Shown here one piece after another: positions 1 to 8,684 of a DNA stretch of 64,000 nt. The translations under genes were made by a program, and so were the position numbers. The DNA lies in contig CAXXFH010000004.1 in assembly GCA_963677085.2 (NCBI GenBank), positions 992,001 through 1,056,000 on the forward strand, given 5' to 3'. The notes under the pieces are model-generated. The model searched no databases. It was not told where the DNA came from and was given only the letters and a program-made list of their open reading frames with translations. Origin of the DNA: G963677085 sp963677085 (GTDB lineage: Bacteria; Planctomycetota; Planctomycetia; Pirellulales; Thermoguttaceae). Every line of letters begins with the position of its first letter. Within the stretch, counting starts at the first letter, position 1.

Positions 1-1512
1 CAATTCGCGAAACGCCTGCGACTGATACGCGCCCGGACCAGGCGGGTGCCCATGCGACGTGCTGTAACACGCATCGCCCGCACCACAAACCGTCTGGTCC
101 ATCTGCACGATGTCGATGCCCAGGGCGTGCAGTTGATCGACCACGGAACAAAAGAACGCCTTCGTGCCGGGTGCGGCCGGACAAAGCTGATAGGAATGCC
201 GCTTCCAGATGCTTTTGCCGTCGGGCGACGACTCGTTGAGCACGTAGGTCTTGGGCTTGCCCGACGCATCGAGCACCAGCGAATCGGCATACTGTTTCCA
301 ACTCGACAAGTCGCCCGCGTCGCGACCTTCGTTCTGGAACGTGAAGTACATGCCCGAGAGGAAAACGAACGGGCGAAAACCGTCGCCGCGAATCCGCGCG
401 AGCACGTCTTTGGCCTGCTGCTGGTCGAACACCGGGAAATACTCGCCGGCCGTCCACCGGCGATGGTTTTCCCAGCCCGGCAGCATCGGCACCACCGGCC
501 CGTCGACTCTCTCGCGAAACAGCCGCAGATGCTCCTCGAGCTTCGGATAATACGAACCGTCGCACAACCGCGTTTTGGGATCGTACGTTCGCATTTCGAC
601 CGTATGGATGCACGGCCCTTGCTTCCAATAGTCGGGAATGTCGTCGCGTTTGTCGAGCGTCTTCGCGCACCACGGCTGCCGCACGGCCCATCGCTTGTAG
701 ATGTCGGCCGTTTGCTGCCAAGTGCCCGAGGTGACGCCCAACGCCACCTCATAAGGGCTTTGCCACTGCGAGACCGGCGTCTCCGACAATCGATAGCTGT
801 GCCAAAGCCGATATCGGTCTTTATTCTTGGCGACATTCAAGTCGCGGTTATATCCGGCAGTGTCCATGCTGGCCAGGTACACTCCGGCCATACAATCCTG
901 ATACGAACAAAACTGAGCCGACTGGTCACCGGGAAACGCCCAACCTTTCGAGTAGTGTTCCGGCCAATTCTTTGCGGGGTTTTCGATCATCACACCCGGA
1001 AAAGCAGGCCCCACAATGAAATCGTCGTCCGGTGCGTCGATGGCAGGAAGATCCGCAACGTAGGGGAATCGAACGGTGGATAGCTCTTTTCGACCGGGAT
1101 TGTCCACCGCAATCGACCAGCGCACAAACGGTTCCGCGTCCTCCAATACGCCGTTGAGGATAACCCGCATGTCGCTTGCCGGTCCCAATCCAGAAAACTG
1201 AACCGAGATATGCTGAGCCGTTGCAGCACGCTCGACTTCAATGGCTCCCTGCTTGGCACTGCGACTTTCGACAGTAAGGTTGCCGCCTTCGGCCCGCAGA
1301 ATCGTGAGCGTGAACAGGTTCTGGTTCGCCGATTCAGCGAGCAAAGTCTTCTGCGAAGGCTTCTGCACGAGTTGCTGCAAGTATGGAACCGGCTTGGTGG
1401 CAAAGACCAATCGTACGTGGTCGTTTTCCACCACCGTAGTATCGGCCTCCGCGGCAAAGGCAAAGGAACCACAGAACAGGCATAACACCACAAGAATGAA
1501 CTGGCGCAACAT
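1..1512 (-). CDS. DUF6259-like secreted protein, 3' end cut by window edge
   Basis: On the minus strand an uninterrupted frame of 504 codons runs from ATG at 1512 off the left edge. The N terminus is a typical signal peptide (MLRQFILVVLCLFCGSFAFA) cleaved after an Ala, so the protein is exported. The middle holds long stretches of aromatic-rich sequence (for example WENHRRWTAGEYF near residue 365 and GIDIVQMDQ near residue 475) of the kind seen in DUF6259 proteins, which are glycoside-hydrolase-like proteins frequent in Planctomycetes and Verrucomicrobia. The substrate is unknown. The gene lies 240 bp downstream of a secreted oxidoreductase on the same strand, which suggests carbohydrate use. 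The antisense frames over this interval are shadows. The family is recognised by eye; the frame itself is certain. Confidence 0.75.
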   Translation of the reverse strand, partial: MLRQFILVVLCLFCGSFAFAAEADTTVVENDHVRLVFATKPVPYLQQLVQKPSQKTLLAESANQNLFTLTILRAEGGNLTVESRSAKQGAIEVERAATAQHISVQFSGLGPASDMRVILNGVLEDAEPFVRWSIAVDNPGRKELSTVRFPYVADLPAIDAPDDDFIVGPAFPGVMIENPAKNWPEHYSKGWAFPGDQSAQFCSYQDCMAGVYLASMDTAGYNRDLNVAKNKDRYRLWHSYRLSETPVSQWQSPYEVALGVTSGTWQQTADIYKRWAVRQPWCAKTLDKRDDIPDYWKQGPCIHTVEMRTYDPKTRLCDGSYYPKLEEHLRLFRERVDGPVVPMLPGWENHRRWTAGEYFPVFDQQQAKDVLARIRGDGFRPFVFLSGMYFTFQNEGRDAGDLSSWKQYADSLVLDASGKPKTYVLNESSPDGKSIWKRHSYQLCPAAPGTKAFFCSVVDQLHALGIDIVQMDQTVCGAGDACYSTSHGHPPGPGAYQSQAFREL

Positions 1513-1590
1513 GGCAGGACCCCTAGGCGGGAAGGTGTGGAGGGAGGGGAAGGAGTGAAAGAAGCTGAGCAAGTGGAAAGCAGAAAACCT

Positions 1591-1633
1591 TCCCTCTCCC
1601 CTGCGAGGAGAGGGGCCGGCGGTGAGGGGTTTG
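1591..1633. repeat. Short palindromic intergenic repeat
   Basis: A CCTCTCC arm (1593-1599) faces GGAGAGG (1607-1613), followed by GGCCGGCGGTGAGGGG. A similar arrangement occurs at 8489-8530 after the diguanylate cyclase gene, so this is a dispersed palindromic unit rather than a gene-specific signal. Confidence 0.5.
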
Positions 1634-1705
1634 TGTACCAAGCGTCTTCCTGAAACCAACGCCCTCGCCGCTGCCATCCGCCCCCACCCGGCGGCGGCAT
1701 CGCCA

Positions 1706-1730
1706 CCCCCTCCCGCACAGCGGGAGGGGG
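1706..1730. repeat. Perfect 11-bp hairpin between minus-strand genes
   Basis: Arms 1706-1716 and 1720-1730 pair perfectly around a 3-nt loop. It lies between the oxidoreductase stop (1750) and the DUF6259 gene start (1512). It has no T-run in either direction, so it is more likely a REP-type palindrome or mRNA-end stabiliser than a classical terminator. Confidence 0.5.
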
Positions 1731-1749
1731 TACGGTTATCATATCGGAC

Positions 1750-3060
1750 TCAGACTTCCAGCTTCCACGGCGCACGATAGGGCTGATTCACAACGGCGTT
1801 GGCTTCGGCGTCACCGATGACCTCTTCCTTCTCACCGTCCCAATTGAGCTTGCGGCCGGTGAGCCAGGAAATGTTCATCAAATGGCCCACGTTCGTCGCA
1901 TAGTGGCCAACTTCGATGTCAGTCTCCGGCCGCTTATGCTCACGCATGTTCTCCAGGAAGACTTTCTGGTGCGTGTTGTCGGCCGGCGTGCGGAAGCTCT
2001 CTTCCTCGATGCACTTCTTGCCGCCACGGGTTTCCGCGGTAATCGTGTAACCGCCGCGGTCGAGCAGCATCGAACCTTCGGTGCCGATGAAGCACTTGGC
2101 ATGGGCGCGGAAGTCGCGTCGGGCACCCAACCGGCAGGTGTACTGCAAGACAAACCCTCGCTTGGCGATCGGTCCGGGGCCGTACTCGGCAATACCGTCG
2201 AGTGTCTCGGGCCAATCGCGGTTGTCTTCGAACGCATACATTCCGCCCATGGCCGCCGCGGCCTTGGGATACTTCACTCCCATCGCCCAATGGATGATGT
2301 CGAAATGGTGAACGCCCCAAGCCACCGTGTGACCACCGCCGGAGAGACGATACCAGTCGTAGCCGTAGTTGTAGTAGCAGTTGGGATTGTAGGCACGCAT
2401 CGGCGACGGGCCTACGTAGAAGTCCCAATCGAGTTCGCTCGGCGGATCGCAGTCGGGCGGATTACCCCGACCAGGGCTGCGGTTGTAGTAATCCCAGGCT
2501 TTCACTTCGCAGATGTTTCCCAATCGGCCCGACTTGATGATGTCGACCGCCTTGCGGTAGTGTTCCCAACTGTGTTGCTGGGTGCCCACCTGGACGATGC
2601 GGTCGTACTTTCGGGCGGCCTCGATTGCCGCGCGGCCTTCGTGAATGAGGTTGCCCACGGGCTTCTCGACGTACACGTCTTTGCCGGCCTGGCAGGCGGC
2701 GATCGTCGGCAGAACGTGCCAATGGGCCTGGCTGGCAACCAGTACCGCGTCGACATCGCTTCGCTCGATCAGCTTGCGATAGTCGTGAATCAGGGGAGCC
2801 GACGACTCGCCGAACTGATTGCGGAATTTTTCGCGCCGCGTCGAGTTTACATCGCAGAAGGCCATAATCCGGTTGCCCGGCAGGTCTTTGAAACCTTTGA
2901 CCACCTGCCCCGCTCGGGCACCACAGCCGATCACACCGATGTTGATCGTCTCGTTGGGACTTGAGTCACTTCCGGCCGCATAGAGTTTGCCCACCGACAC
3001 GGTCGCAGCCAAAGCGGCCGACGCCCCGAGAAACTGCCTGCGGTTCGACGTACGTTTCAT
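1750..3060 (-). CDS. Secreted Gfo/Idh/MocA family oxidoreductase
   Basis: This 436-aa protein has a twin-arginine signal (NRRQFLG near residue 6, hydrophobic stretch, AYA-like cleavage), so it should be exported folded with its nicotinamide cofactor. The Rossmann fold starts at INIGVIGCGARAG, and the EKP motif of the family (VYVEKP) sits near residue 132. The C-terminal half carries the aromatic-rich substrate domain with HHFDIIHWAMG. Members oxidise or isomerise sugars and related polyols; the exact substrate cannot be read from sequence. It is followed on the same strand by the DUF6259 gene and may be co-transcribed with it. It is one of six such oxidoreductases in the window. Confidence 0.93.
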   Translation of the reverse strand: MKRTSNRRQFLGASAALAATVSVGKLYAAGSDSSPNETINIGVIGCGARAGQVVKGFKDLPGNRIMAFCDVNSTRREKFRNQFGESSAPLIHDYRKLIERSDVDAVLVASQAHWHVLPTIAACQAGKDVYVEKPVGNLIHEGRAAIEAARKYDRIVQVGTQQHSWEHYRKAVDIIKSGRLGNICEVKAWDYYNRSPGRGNPPDCDPPSELDWDFYVGPSPMRAYNPNCYYNYGYDWYRLSGGGHTVAWGVHHFDIIHWAMGVKYPKAAAAMGGMYAFEDNRDWPETLDGIAEYGPGPIAKRGFVLQYTCRLGARRDFRAHAKCFIGTEGSMLLDRGGYTITAETRGGKKCIEEESFRTPADNTHQKVFLENMREHKRPETDIEVGHYATNVGHLMNISWLTGRKLNWDGEKEEVIGDAEANAVVNQPYRAPWKLEV

Positions 3061-3299
3061 GCTATCGTCTCCTCACGTGAAACCTTTGAATTCCCCTCAT
3101 GCCCCGTCACACGAAACCACTAGATGGAACCAACGCGGCCCCTCCCACTACACACGGTACAGTAGATGACAGACCCAGTCAATTTTGCCGCCTTCGCGTA
3201 GACACCACCCAACGCAATTCGCAACAACACAGCGAGAGAGCGACCAAATCCACCCGATTATTACGTCGTTTTGCGACACACTGCAGCGAACGCAGAACC

Positions 3300-4361
3300 T
3301 TATTGCCCAGCAGTCGCGGGCACGAGATCGATCACCACCAACTCCGGACGACACAAAAACCGCAACCGCGGTGCACCGCCGCGTTCCATGCCGATGCCGC
3401 GAGAGACCAACAGCTTGCGACCACCGGACAACTCCGTCAGCCCGGCGGCCCACTCACGCGGCACAGCCGACATCGTCAGCAACGGACCGACCCCCGGCAG
3501 CCGCACCTGACCGCCGTGGGTGTGCCCGGCCAGGAGCAAGTCGGCGTCGGCATCGCCCAAAGCGTAGTCGGGACGGTGTCCCAGGACAATGTGAAACCGA
3601 TCGTCGGCCGGCCTCGACAGCGTAAGCCTCGATTGGCCCGAGACGCCCAACGGCAAACAGGTCAGCGACAGTCCGGCCGTGTCGAACGTCTGCACGCCGT
3701 CGACGGCCGTCACGGGCAAGCCGGCGAAAATCTCGCGCCAGCCAGGCGAATCGACGTTGCCGCCCACGGCAAACACGCCATCGGGCGCCGCGAAGTTCAG
3801 TTCTCGCAACAGCTTATTCAGCGCCGTACAAAGCGGCGGAAAACGTCTGCCCGAGACCTGCAGATAGTCACCGGCTAGCAGGATCACGTCGGGCTTCTCA
3901 GTCAGCGCCTGTTCGAGCGTCCGGCGTTCGTAGGCCCCAATGTGATCGGTCTGCAGATCGGCCAACACCACAACGCGCACGGGCCGGTCGAGCTTCGCCG
4001 ACTTAATCCGATAGTGGGTAACCTCCAACCAACTCGGCTCGACAACAAAGGCATCGACCGCCACGACAACCAACAGTAGTGCAGCAGCGGAGGCGGCCAA
4101 CGCCAACAACCGTCGCTCTGCCCAAAGCACTACGGCCAACACCGCGAGCACCACCGTACCATGTAGAAAAAGGCCGCAGCACAGCAGCCGCATCATGACA
4201 AACGGGTTGAAGGCCAACACGACGGCCAACACCACGGCCGCCACGGCAGCCGCTACGACCGCCATCGCATGGTTCGACAAGCGTTTCGCCCGGCGCAACG
4301 CGACCCACGCGGCAACGTCCACCGCAGTCATCCCCAGGTTGTACAGCAGCAGGGAAATCAT
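3300..4361 (-). CDS. Membrane-anchored metallophosphoesterase, atypical motifs
   Basis: The product is about 353 aa. Its first 110 residues hold several hydrophobic segments, so the catalytic domain is membrane tethered, as in YkuE/YaeI-type phosphoesterases. The catalytic part shows ADLQTDHIG (about 134-142), AGDYLQ (about 163-168), GNVDSPGW (about 201) and GHTHGG. The usual metal motifs are D-x-H, GD, GNH(D/E) and GHTH, so here His is replaced by Gln in the first and Val in the third. I chose ATG at 4361 because it overlaps the stop of the upstream gene as ATGA; an ATG at 4370 is also possible, and the longer TTG start at 4421 would overlap the neighbour by 64 bp. Substrate unknown. Confidence 0.85.
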   Translation of the reverse strand: MISLLLYNLGMTAVDVAAWVALRRAKRLSNHAMAVVAAAVAAVVLAVVLAFNPFVMMRLLCCGLFLHGTVVLAVLAVVLWAERRLLALAASAAALLLVVVAVDAFVVEPSWLEVTHYRIKSAKLDRPVRVVVLADLQTDHIGAYERRTLEQALTEKPDVILLAGDYLQVSGRRFPPLCTALNKLLRELNFAAPDGVFAVGGNVDSPGWREIFAGLPVTAVDGVQTFDTAGLSLTCLPLGVSGQSRLTLSRPADDRFHIVLGHRPDYALGDADADLLLAGHTHGGQVRLPGVGPLLTMSAVPREWAAGLTELSGGRKLLVSRGIGMERGGAPRLRFLCRPELVVIDLVPATAGQ

Positions 4362-5308
4362 CGATGCCATGACGTATACACATCGTGCCGAAAACGGGAC
4401 AACTGGCCCTTGATCTCCCAAATTCGGATGAGGTTGGTTTTTCGTTTGCTCAACAAGTCGGCGATATCCTCGTCGAGGTACTTCAAATCGTCGCGGTCGA
4501 TCTCGAGCGGCTGATGCAGCAAACGCACGAGCGAGGGACCTACCTCGGGTATTTCCACCAGCCGCGGAGAGATAAGGATCAACCGCACGGTGGTAACGCC
4601 TTTCTCCGTTCGCGTAATCCGCAACGGGAAGTAGAGCTTCGAGGTAGCAAACCGATACTTCAGCGCCTCCTTGGTTTTGGTTTCCGTCCCCAGTTCCACC
4701 ACGTTAAACGCAAACCACGCGAAGCCGTCTTCCAGATAGTCGTCTACAACCATGCGCAGCGGCCGAGGGATGGTCGGGTTGTCGACGCCACCGCGGCGAA
4801 GATGATCGTCCACCCAGTCGACGAACCGCTCTCGTTCGAGTACCTTCACCACGGACACGTCGTGGGCACCGATCTTCTCGTGGAAAGTAACCTCACCGGC
4901 CGGCGCATCTGCGGCAGCCGCTCCAAACGCTCCTCCTGCCCCCTTGCCAGTACGCACTCGCTGTTGTGGCCGCAAACGGGCGTTGATCCAGTCGGTCGCC
5001 CGAACAAACGCCGCCACATCGCCCTCGGTCACTTCCGGCTCGTTGGGCAGAGGAATCACTTCGAGCACCTTCGTCGGCACCGAAGCATGCAGATCGGTCG
5101 ACAAGAGAAGGATTTCCTCCTTTCCGTCAAACGCGATCACCGCTCGTTGATTCGGCTCGAAAACCTCAACCGCCGGATTATAGGGAATCGACCCACAATC
5201 GGCCCGGACCATCGGGGTGTTCACTCGAAGATTGGGCATGCCGATATCGCACAGCCCGAAAGAGTGCATCGCGAGCAGACCAACAACCAACTTCGACAAA
5301 CCTCGCAC
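4358..5308 (-). CDS. DUF2330-like exported protein
   Basis: This 316-aa protein has a short hydrophobic N terminus (LVVGLLAMHSFGLC) consistent with export. It continues with FDGKEEILLLSTDL near residue 60 and LPNEPEV near residue 86, which resemble the start of DUF2330 proteins (often reading as AxxxWDGxxExLxLxxxL followed by PxPxxP). The C-terminal half alternates charged and hydrophobic residues without a recognisable catalytic motif. Its stop overlaps the start of the metallophosphoesterase gene as ATGA, so the two are translationally coupled and probably act together at the cell envelope. Function is unknown and the family assignment is moderate. Confidence 0.65.
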   Translation of the reverse strand: MRGLSKLVVGLLAMHSFGLCDIGMPNLRVNTPMVRADCGSIPYNPAVEVFEPNQRAVIAFDGKEEILLLSTDLHASVPTKVLEVIPLPNEPEVTEGDVAAFVRATDWINARLRPQQRVRTGKGAGGAFGAAAADAPAGEVTFHEKIGAHDVSVVKVLERERFVDWVDDHLRRGGVDNPTIPRPLRMVVDDYLEDGFAWFAFNVVELGTETKTKEALKYRFATSKLYFPLRITRTEKGVTTVRLILISPRLVEIPEVGPSLVRLLHQPLEIDRDDLKYLDEDIADLLSKRKTNLIRIWEIKGQLSRFRHDVYTSWHR

Positions 5309-5879
5309 GGCGGTGTCCTCACTCTCCGAATCGTGTCCTCGTTTTCCGATCAGTGTGTGGCAAACGTTTCAGCGACAAGCGTCCAGGAAAATGATGCCCC
5401 GTCGACACAAGATGGCTGAGCCGCCAGCCAGACATCTCCCCGTTGCCGTTCCCTGCATTGTCCCTCACCGTGCTCCAACATCCAAGCCACCCCTCCAAAG
5501 AACCAAGCTTTGCCGGCAACCGCGCTTCAACTCGTGTAGTGTATAAATCAAACTGAAAACAATTGCGATCTAAAGGGACGAGAGACGAGGGGTTAGGGGC
5601 GAGCATGGTCCGTTTTTGACCTGCATTTTCGCGTCCCTCGTCTCTCGCCTCTAATCTCTCGGCATGGCTTAAGTTAACGCTGTGTGCTTCGCCAGACGCT
5701 TTCAGTTTGAGTGTATAACTTACCAAACCCGGCACACCCTGAACCCGACGATGGCGGCGGTTGTCTTGAGCTACGGCGTTCGGGCTCAGTTGGCAACTTA
5801 GGCAGAAGACGCCCTTGCCGGCCGATTCACCGCACGGTTTGCGTTGGCAGAAAAGATTCCATCGGGAGGCAAAGGATCG
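5309..5879. other. Gene-free stretch with an inverted repeat
   Basis: No convincing gene lies here. An inverted repeat pairs CGAGAGACGAGG (5579-5590) with CCTCGTCTCTCG (5636-5647). The region separates a minus-strand operon from the plus-strand trpF gene, so promoters for both are expected, but I see no clear consensus. Confidence 0.5.
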
Positions 5880-6572
5880 GTGGTCACAAGAATCAAAGTC
5901 TGTTGTATTGGCAGCATCGAGGAAGCTCGGCTGGCCGTAGCGGCCGGGGCATCGGCCTTGGGGCTGGTTTCCAACATGCCGAGTGGCCCTGGCGTTATTT
6001 CCGAATCGCTCATCGCCGAAATCGCGCCGACGGTGCCGCCGGCCGTGGGCACGTTCCTGCTGACCAGCCTGCAAGACGCCGAAGCAATCATCGCCCAGCA
6101 GCGGCAGTGCCGTACGAACACGATTCAGATTTGCGACCGCCTCACTACAGGCACCTACGCGCAACTCCGCGCGGCGTTGCCCGGCATCTCGCTTGTCCAA
6201 GTAATCCACGTGACGGACTCGCGGTCGGTCGAGGAAGCCCGCCGGATTGCCTCAAACGTCGACGCCATCCTGCTGGACTCCGGGAATCAGACCTTGGTGG
6301 TGAAAGAGTTGGGCGGAACCGGTCGGGTTCACGACTGGTCGTTGAGCCGTCGAATCCGGGACACAGTAACCGTGCCCATTTTTCTCGCGGGCGGCCTGAG
6401 TCCGGAGAATGTGGGGACTGCCATCGAGCAAGTCCACCCCTTTGGTGTCGATGTGTGCAGCGGCCTGCGAGTCGATGTGTGCAGCGGCCTGCGAACCGAC
6501 GGACGTCTCGACCCAACCCAACTCAAGGCGTTTGTGACCGCTGTACGTAAAGCCGATGCCAGGCGGACGTAA
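5880..6572 (+). CDS. trpF: Phosphoribosylanthranilate isomerase
   Basis: TrpF converts N-(5-phosphoribosyl)anthranilate to CdRP in tryptophan synthesis, in the cytosol. The 230-aa protein shows the family start KVCCIGSIEEARLAVAAGA with catalytic Cys, the active-site region HDWSLSR near residue 140, and the phosphate-binding end FLAGGLSPENVG followed by GVDVCSGLR. I chose GTG 5880 because a GGGAGG sequence lies 11 nt upstream and the family begins just before the KVC motif; in-frame TTG 5844 is the alternative. Residues 190-197 and 198-205 are an exact duplication (VDVCSGLR twice), placed in the phosphate-binding loop, so activity is uncertain. No other trp genes are nearby, and tRNA-Asp follows on the opposite strand. 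Confidence 0.9.
   Translation: MVTRIKVCCIGSIEEARLAVAAGASALGLVSNMPSGPGVISESLIAEIAPTVPPAVGTFLLTSLQDAEAIIAQQRQCRTNTIQICDRLTTGTYAQLRAALPGISLVQVIHVTDSRSVEEARRIASNVDAILLDSGNQTLVVKELGGTGRVHDWSLSRRIRDTVTVPIFLAGGLSPENVGTAIEQVHPFGVDVCSGLRVDVCSGLRTDGRLDPTQLKAFVTAVRKADARRT
6447..6494 (+). repeat. Perfect 24-bp tandem duplication inside trpF
   Basis: Positions 6447-6470 and 6471-6494 are identical. The length is a multiple of three, so the reading frame is kept and eight residues are duplicated. This is direct sequence evidence of either a recent duplication or an assembly artefact. Confidence 0.97.
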
Positions 6573-6650
6573 CGCGGCGGGCATCGCACAAGACGCCTCA
6601 GTGCCCACCATGCACCCAAAGCTGCCATCCGCCCAATGCCACCGCGCACA

Positions 6651-6687
6651 AAAAAACCGCAAGGTCCTTCTGAATAAGACCTTGCGG
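6651..6687 (-). terminator. Rho-independent terminator of tRNA-Asp
   Basis: Read on the minus strand, a perfect 10-bp stem (6687-6678 with 6666-6657, loop of 11 nt) is followed directly by a run of six Ts. It lies 13 nt past the tRNA 3' end. Confidence 0.9.
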
Positions 6688-6699
6688 CACTTCAACAAG

Positions 6700-6773
<74 letters not shown>

Positions 6774-6792
6774 TCGTGGCTGAAAGCTTCAA

Positions 6793-6820
6793 ATTATACC
6801 ACTGGATAATCGGTCCGCAA
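6793..6820 (-). promoter_or_regulatory. Sigma-70-type promoter of tRNA-Asp
   Basis: On the minus strand, TTGCGG (6820-6815) and TATAAT (6798-6793) are separated by 16 nt. The -10 box ends 19 nt before the mature tRNA 5' end, a fitting distance for a short precursor leader. Confidence 0.8.
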
Positions 6821-7079
6821 GTGGCTCACCATGAATGTTTTAGCGAAATTCCAACGACCTGAGAAATAACCATTTCGAGGGATTCCGAAAATCCAACCCC
6901 CTCCCGATCCTTAACGTGACCTAGGCTTTCTACAGTTGAGACTATGCGCCGTTCGTCCCCCGTTTTGCCTTGGCAACGTTGTCAAGGCAACCTCGGACAG
7001 GACCGGGCTACCAGTTTCGTTCGCGCACGCCGCGCGAAAGCCCAAGACGGCCCAACTCACTTACAGGAGAACCGCCACC

Positions 7080-7223
7080 ATGGACCATGTCTGGCGACTG
7101 TGGAATGTTGTGATGCGATTTATCGAGAGGATGGATACCCAGGAGTGGGCCATCGTGTTGGCCGCCATGATCGTCGTCGGTTTTCTTTGCATGCGTGGTT
7201 TCGGGTCGCGTGCCAACTACTAA
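7080..7223 (+). CDS. 47-aa single-span membrane protein
   Basis: A good ribosome site (CAGGAG at 7063-7068) precedes ATG 7080. The peptide has an amphipathic, tryptophan-containing N terminus (residues 1-22), a membrane span of about 17 residues (AIVLAAMIVVGFLCM) and a short basic tail ending GFGSRANY. It is a real-looking small protein: the ribosome site and codon use are good, with a single span. It is alone on the plus strand between tRNA-Asp and a diguanylate cyclase. Function unknown. Confidence 0.7.
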   Translation: MDHVWRLWNVVMRFIERMDTQEWAIVLAAMIVVGFLCMRGFGSRANY

Positions 7224-7578
7224 CCAGACCCACCCACAACAACTGCCCACGCGAGTGCATTTTGGCGTCATCCGGTTTGTGAACCACAGTGCCTCGGGTA
7301 CCCAACCGCGGTCACCCGTAGTTCTACGGTACTTCGCTGCCGGAAGAAACGCTACATCCGTTGCGATGCGTCGTAGCGGCTGCCGTCCGCCTGAAACACA
7401 ACCTATAGTTTCCTAAGGTGGTAAGGGGCCGGCAGCACCTGGTGTTGGCACAAGAAGAAGCGGGCTGCAATTGGTCGTTAATATGCGTGCTTGAGGGCAA
7501 CGGGTATACATCGAGTGGTTACTCGTAATTGTCTGCGCTAACGATAATCGTCGTTGACCTTGGGAGTGATTAGGCACC
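7224..7578. other. Gene-free stretch
   Basis: 355 bp upstream of the diguanylate cyclase gene. I see no gene, repeat or structured element apart from the ribosome site GGGAGTG at 7561. Confidence 0.5.
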
Positions 7579-8481
7579 ATGGATATGTGGTCAATACAGA
7601 TACCGATCCCCGTTGCTTTGGCGGTTGTTGCTGCGGTGGGTTACCTGTTCGGACGCCGGGCGAAGGCGCCCGACAGCGATATTCTCTTTCGCTCGCGACG
7701 CGAATTGCGGCGAGCCCAGGGCGTTGCCACCGAATTGGAAAAAATCGCCTGGACGGTGCGCAAGAGCCTGGCCAAGCACCACGGTAGTGTGTCGAAGTTC
7801 AAGGACCGCGTGGGCCGTTTGAGTGAACAGCAGCAAGAGGCTGCCTGGAAGGACCTTTGCCGCGAGGCCGAAGAGATCCTCAAGCCAACGCTTCACCTGG
7901 CCAACCAGATTGCGGCCGCTTACGATGAAATTCGCCAGCAGAGCGCCAACCTGATGACGTTCACCGAAGTGCGCACCGATCCCCTGACGGGCGTGAACAA
8001 TCGTCGTGGGCTCGACGACGCCCTGGCCGGTCAGTTCGCCATGATGAGCCGCTACGACACCAAGTTTTCGCTGTCGATTATCGACATCGACCACTTCAAG
8101 CGAATCAACGACGAGCATGGGCATTTACACGGCGACCGCGCACTACAGCAGCTCGCCCGCTTGCTCGACGAAAGCGTACGCGAAACCGACGTCGTGGCTC
8201 GCTACGGCGGCGAGGAATTCGTGATCGTCATGCCGCAAACCGAACTGCCCGGGGCCTGTATTTTTGCCGAGCGTTTTCGCGCCAAGATCGAAAAGGAAAT
8301 GTCGCTGACAATCAGTGGCGGCGTAACCCAGGCACTCGACGGCGATACGCCCGAAACCATTATCGCCCGAGCCGACGAAGCCCTCTACAGCGCCAAGACC
8401 GCCGGCCGCAATCGGGTTTTCCTGCACAACGGCGAACAAGTAGAAGTGGTCGCCCTCGAAGAGGAAGTCACTACGGCGTAA
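7579..8481 (+). CDS. Membrane diguanylate cyclase (GGDEF protein)
   Basis: The 300-aa protein makes c-di-GMP from two GTP. An N-terminal membrane segment (residues 8-25) is followed by a helical, probably coiled-coil region (about 35-130) and a GGDEF domain. That domain starts at TDPLTGVNNRRGLDD, has the metal-binding IDIDHFKRIND and carries an intact GGEEF at residues 210-214. The inhibitory site RxxD (RETD, 201-204) lies five residues before GGEEF, so product feedback is expected. No sensory domain is recognisable in the linker. A GGGAGTG sequence precedes ATG 7579. Confidence 0.95.
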   Translation: MDMWSIQIPIPVALAVVAAVGYLFGRRAKAPDSDILFRSRRELRRAQGVATELEKIAWTVRKSLAKHHGSVSKFKDRVGRLSEQQQEAAWKDLCREAEEILKPTLHLANQIAAAYDEIRQQSANLMTFTEVRTDPLTGVNNRRGLDDALAGQFAMMSRYDTKFSLSIIDIDHFKRINDEHGHLHGDRALQQLARLLDESVRETDVVARYGGEEFVIVMPQTELPGACIFAERFRAKIEKEMSLTISGGVTQALDGDTPETIIARADEALYSAKTAGRNRVFLHNGEQVEVVALEEEVTTA

Positions 8482-8488
8482 GCCCATC

Positions 8489-8530
8489 TTCTCCCCTCAC
8501 CCCTTTGGGGAGAGGGCCGGGGATGAGAGG
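8489..8530. repeat. Palindromic intergenic repeat, second copy
   Basis: A CTCCCCTCACCCC / GGGGAGAG palindrome followed by GGCCGGGGATGAG sits directly after the cyclase stop. It resembles the element at 1591-1633. Confidence 0.5.
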
Positions 8531-8580
8531 TTTACTCGCAGAATTGGCCTTCCTTAACGACTCGGTCTTCCTTTATTGCG

Positions 8581-8678
8581 TCCTGCATTGCTTGCGGAAC
8601 GAGGGCGACCAGCGGGAGCCCGGTTTTCCGAGCCGGAACGCAATGAAGTGTTCCACAATCAAACCAGGAACCAATAAG
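8581..8678. repeat. Dispersed repeat of about 100 bp, copy A
   Basis: This stretch is closely similar to 40579-40675: both begin TCCTGCATTGCTTG and share GGCGACCA.CGGGAGCCCGG and AAGTGTTCCACAATCAA. It lies between a plus-strand and a minus-strand gene. A weaker match to its first third is visible near 12803. Confidence 0.8.
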
Positions 8679-8684
8679 ACTCCG

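Noticed and set aside
46..1083. 345-codon plus-strand open frame
   Set aside because: It is antisense to the DUF6259-like frame, which has a signal peptide and coherent protein sequence; the plus frame reads as low-complexity Arg/His-rich shadow.
5319..6209. 296-codon minus-strand frame opposite trpF
   Set aside because: It covers an intergenic inverted repeat and the antisense of trpF; no family features.
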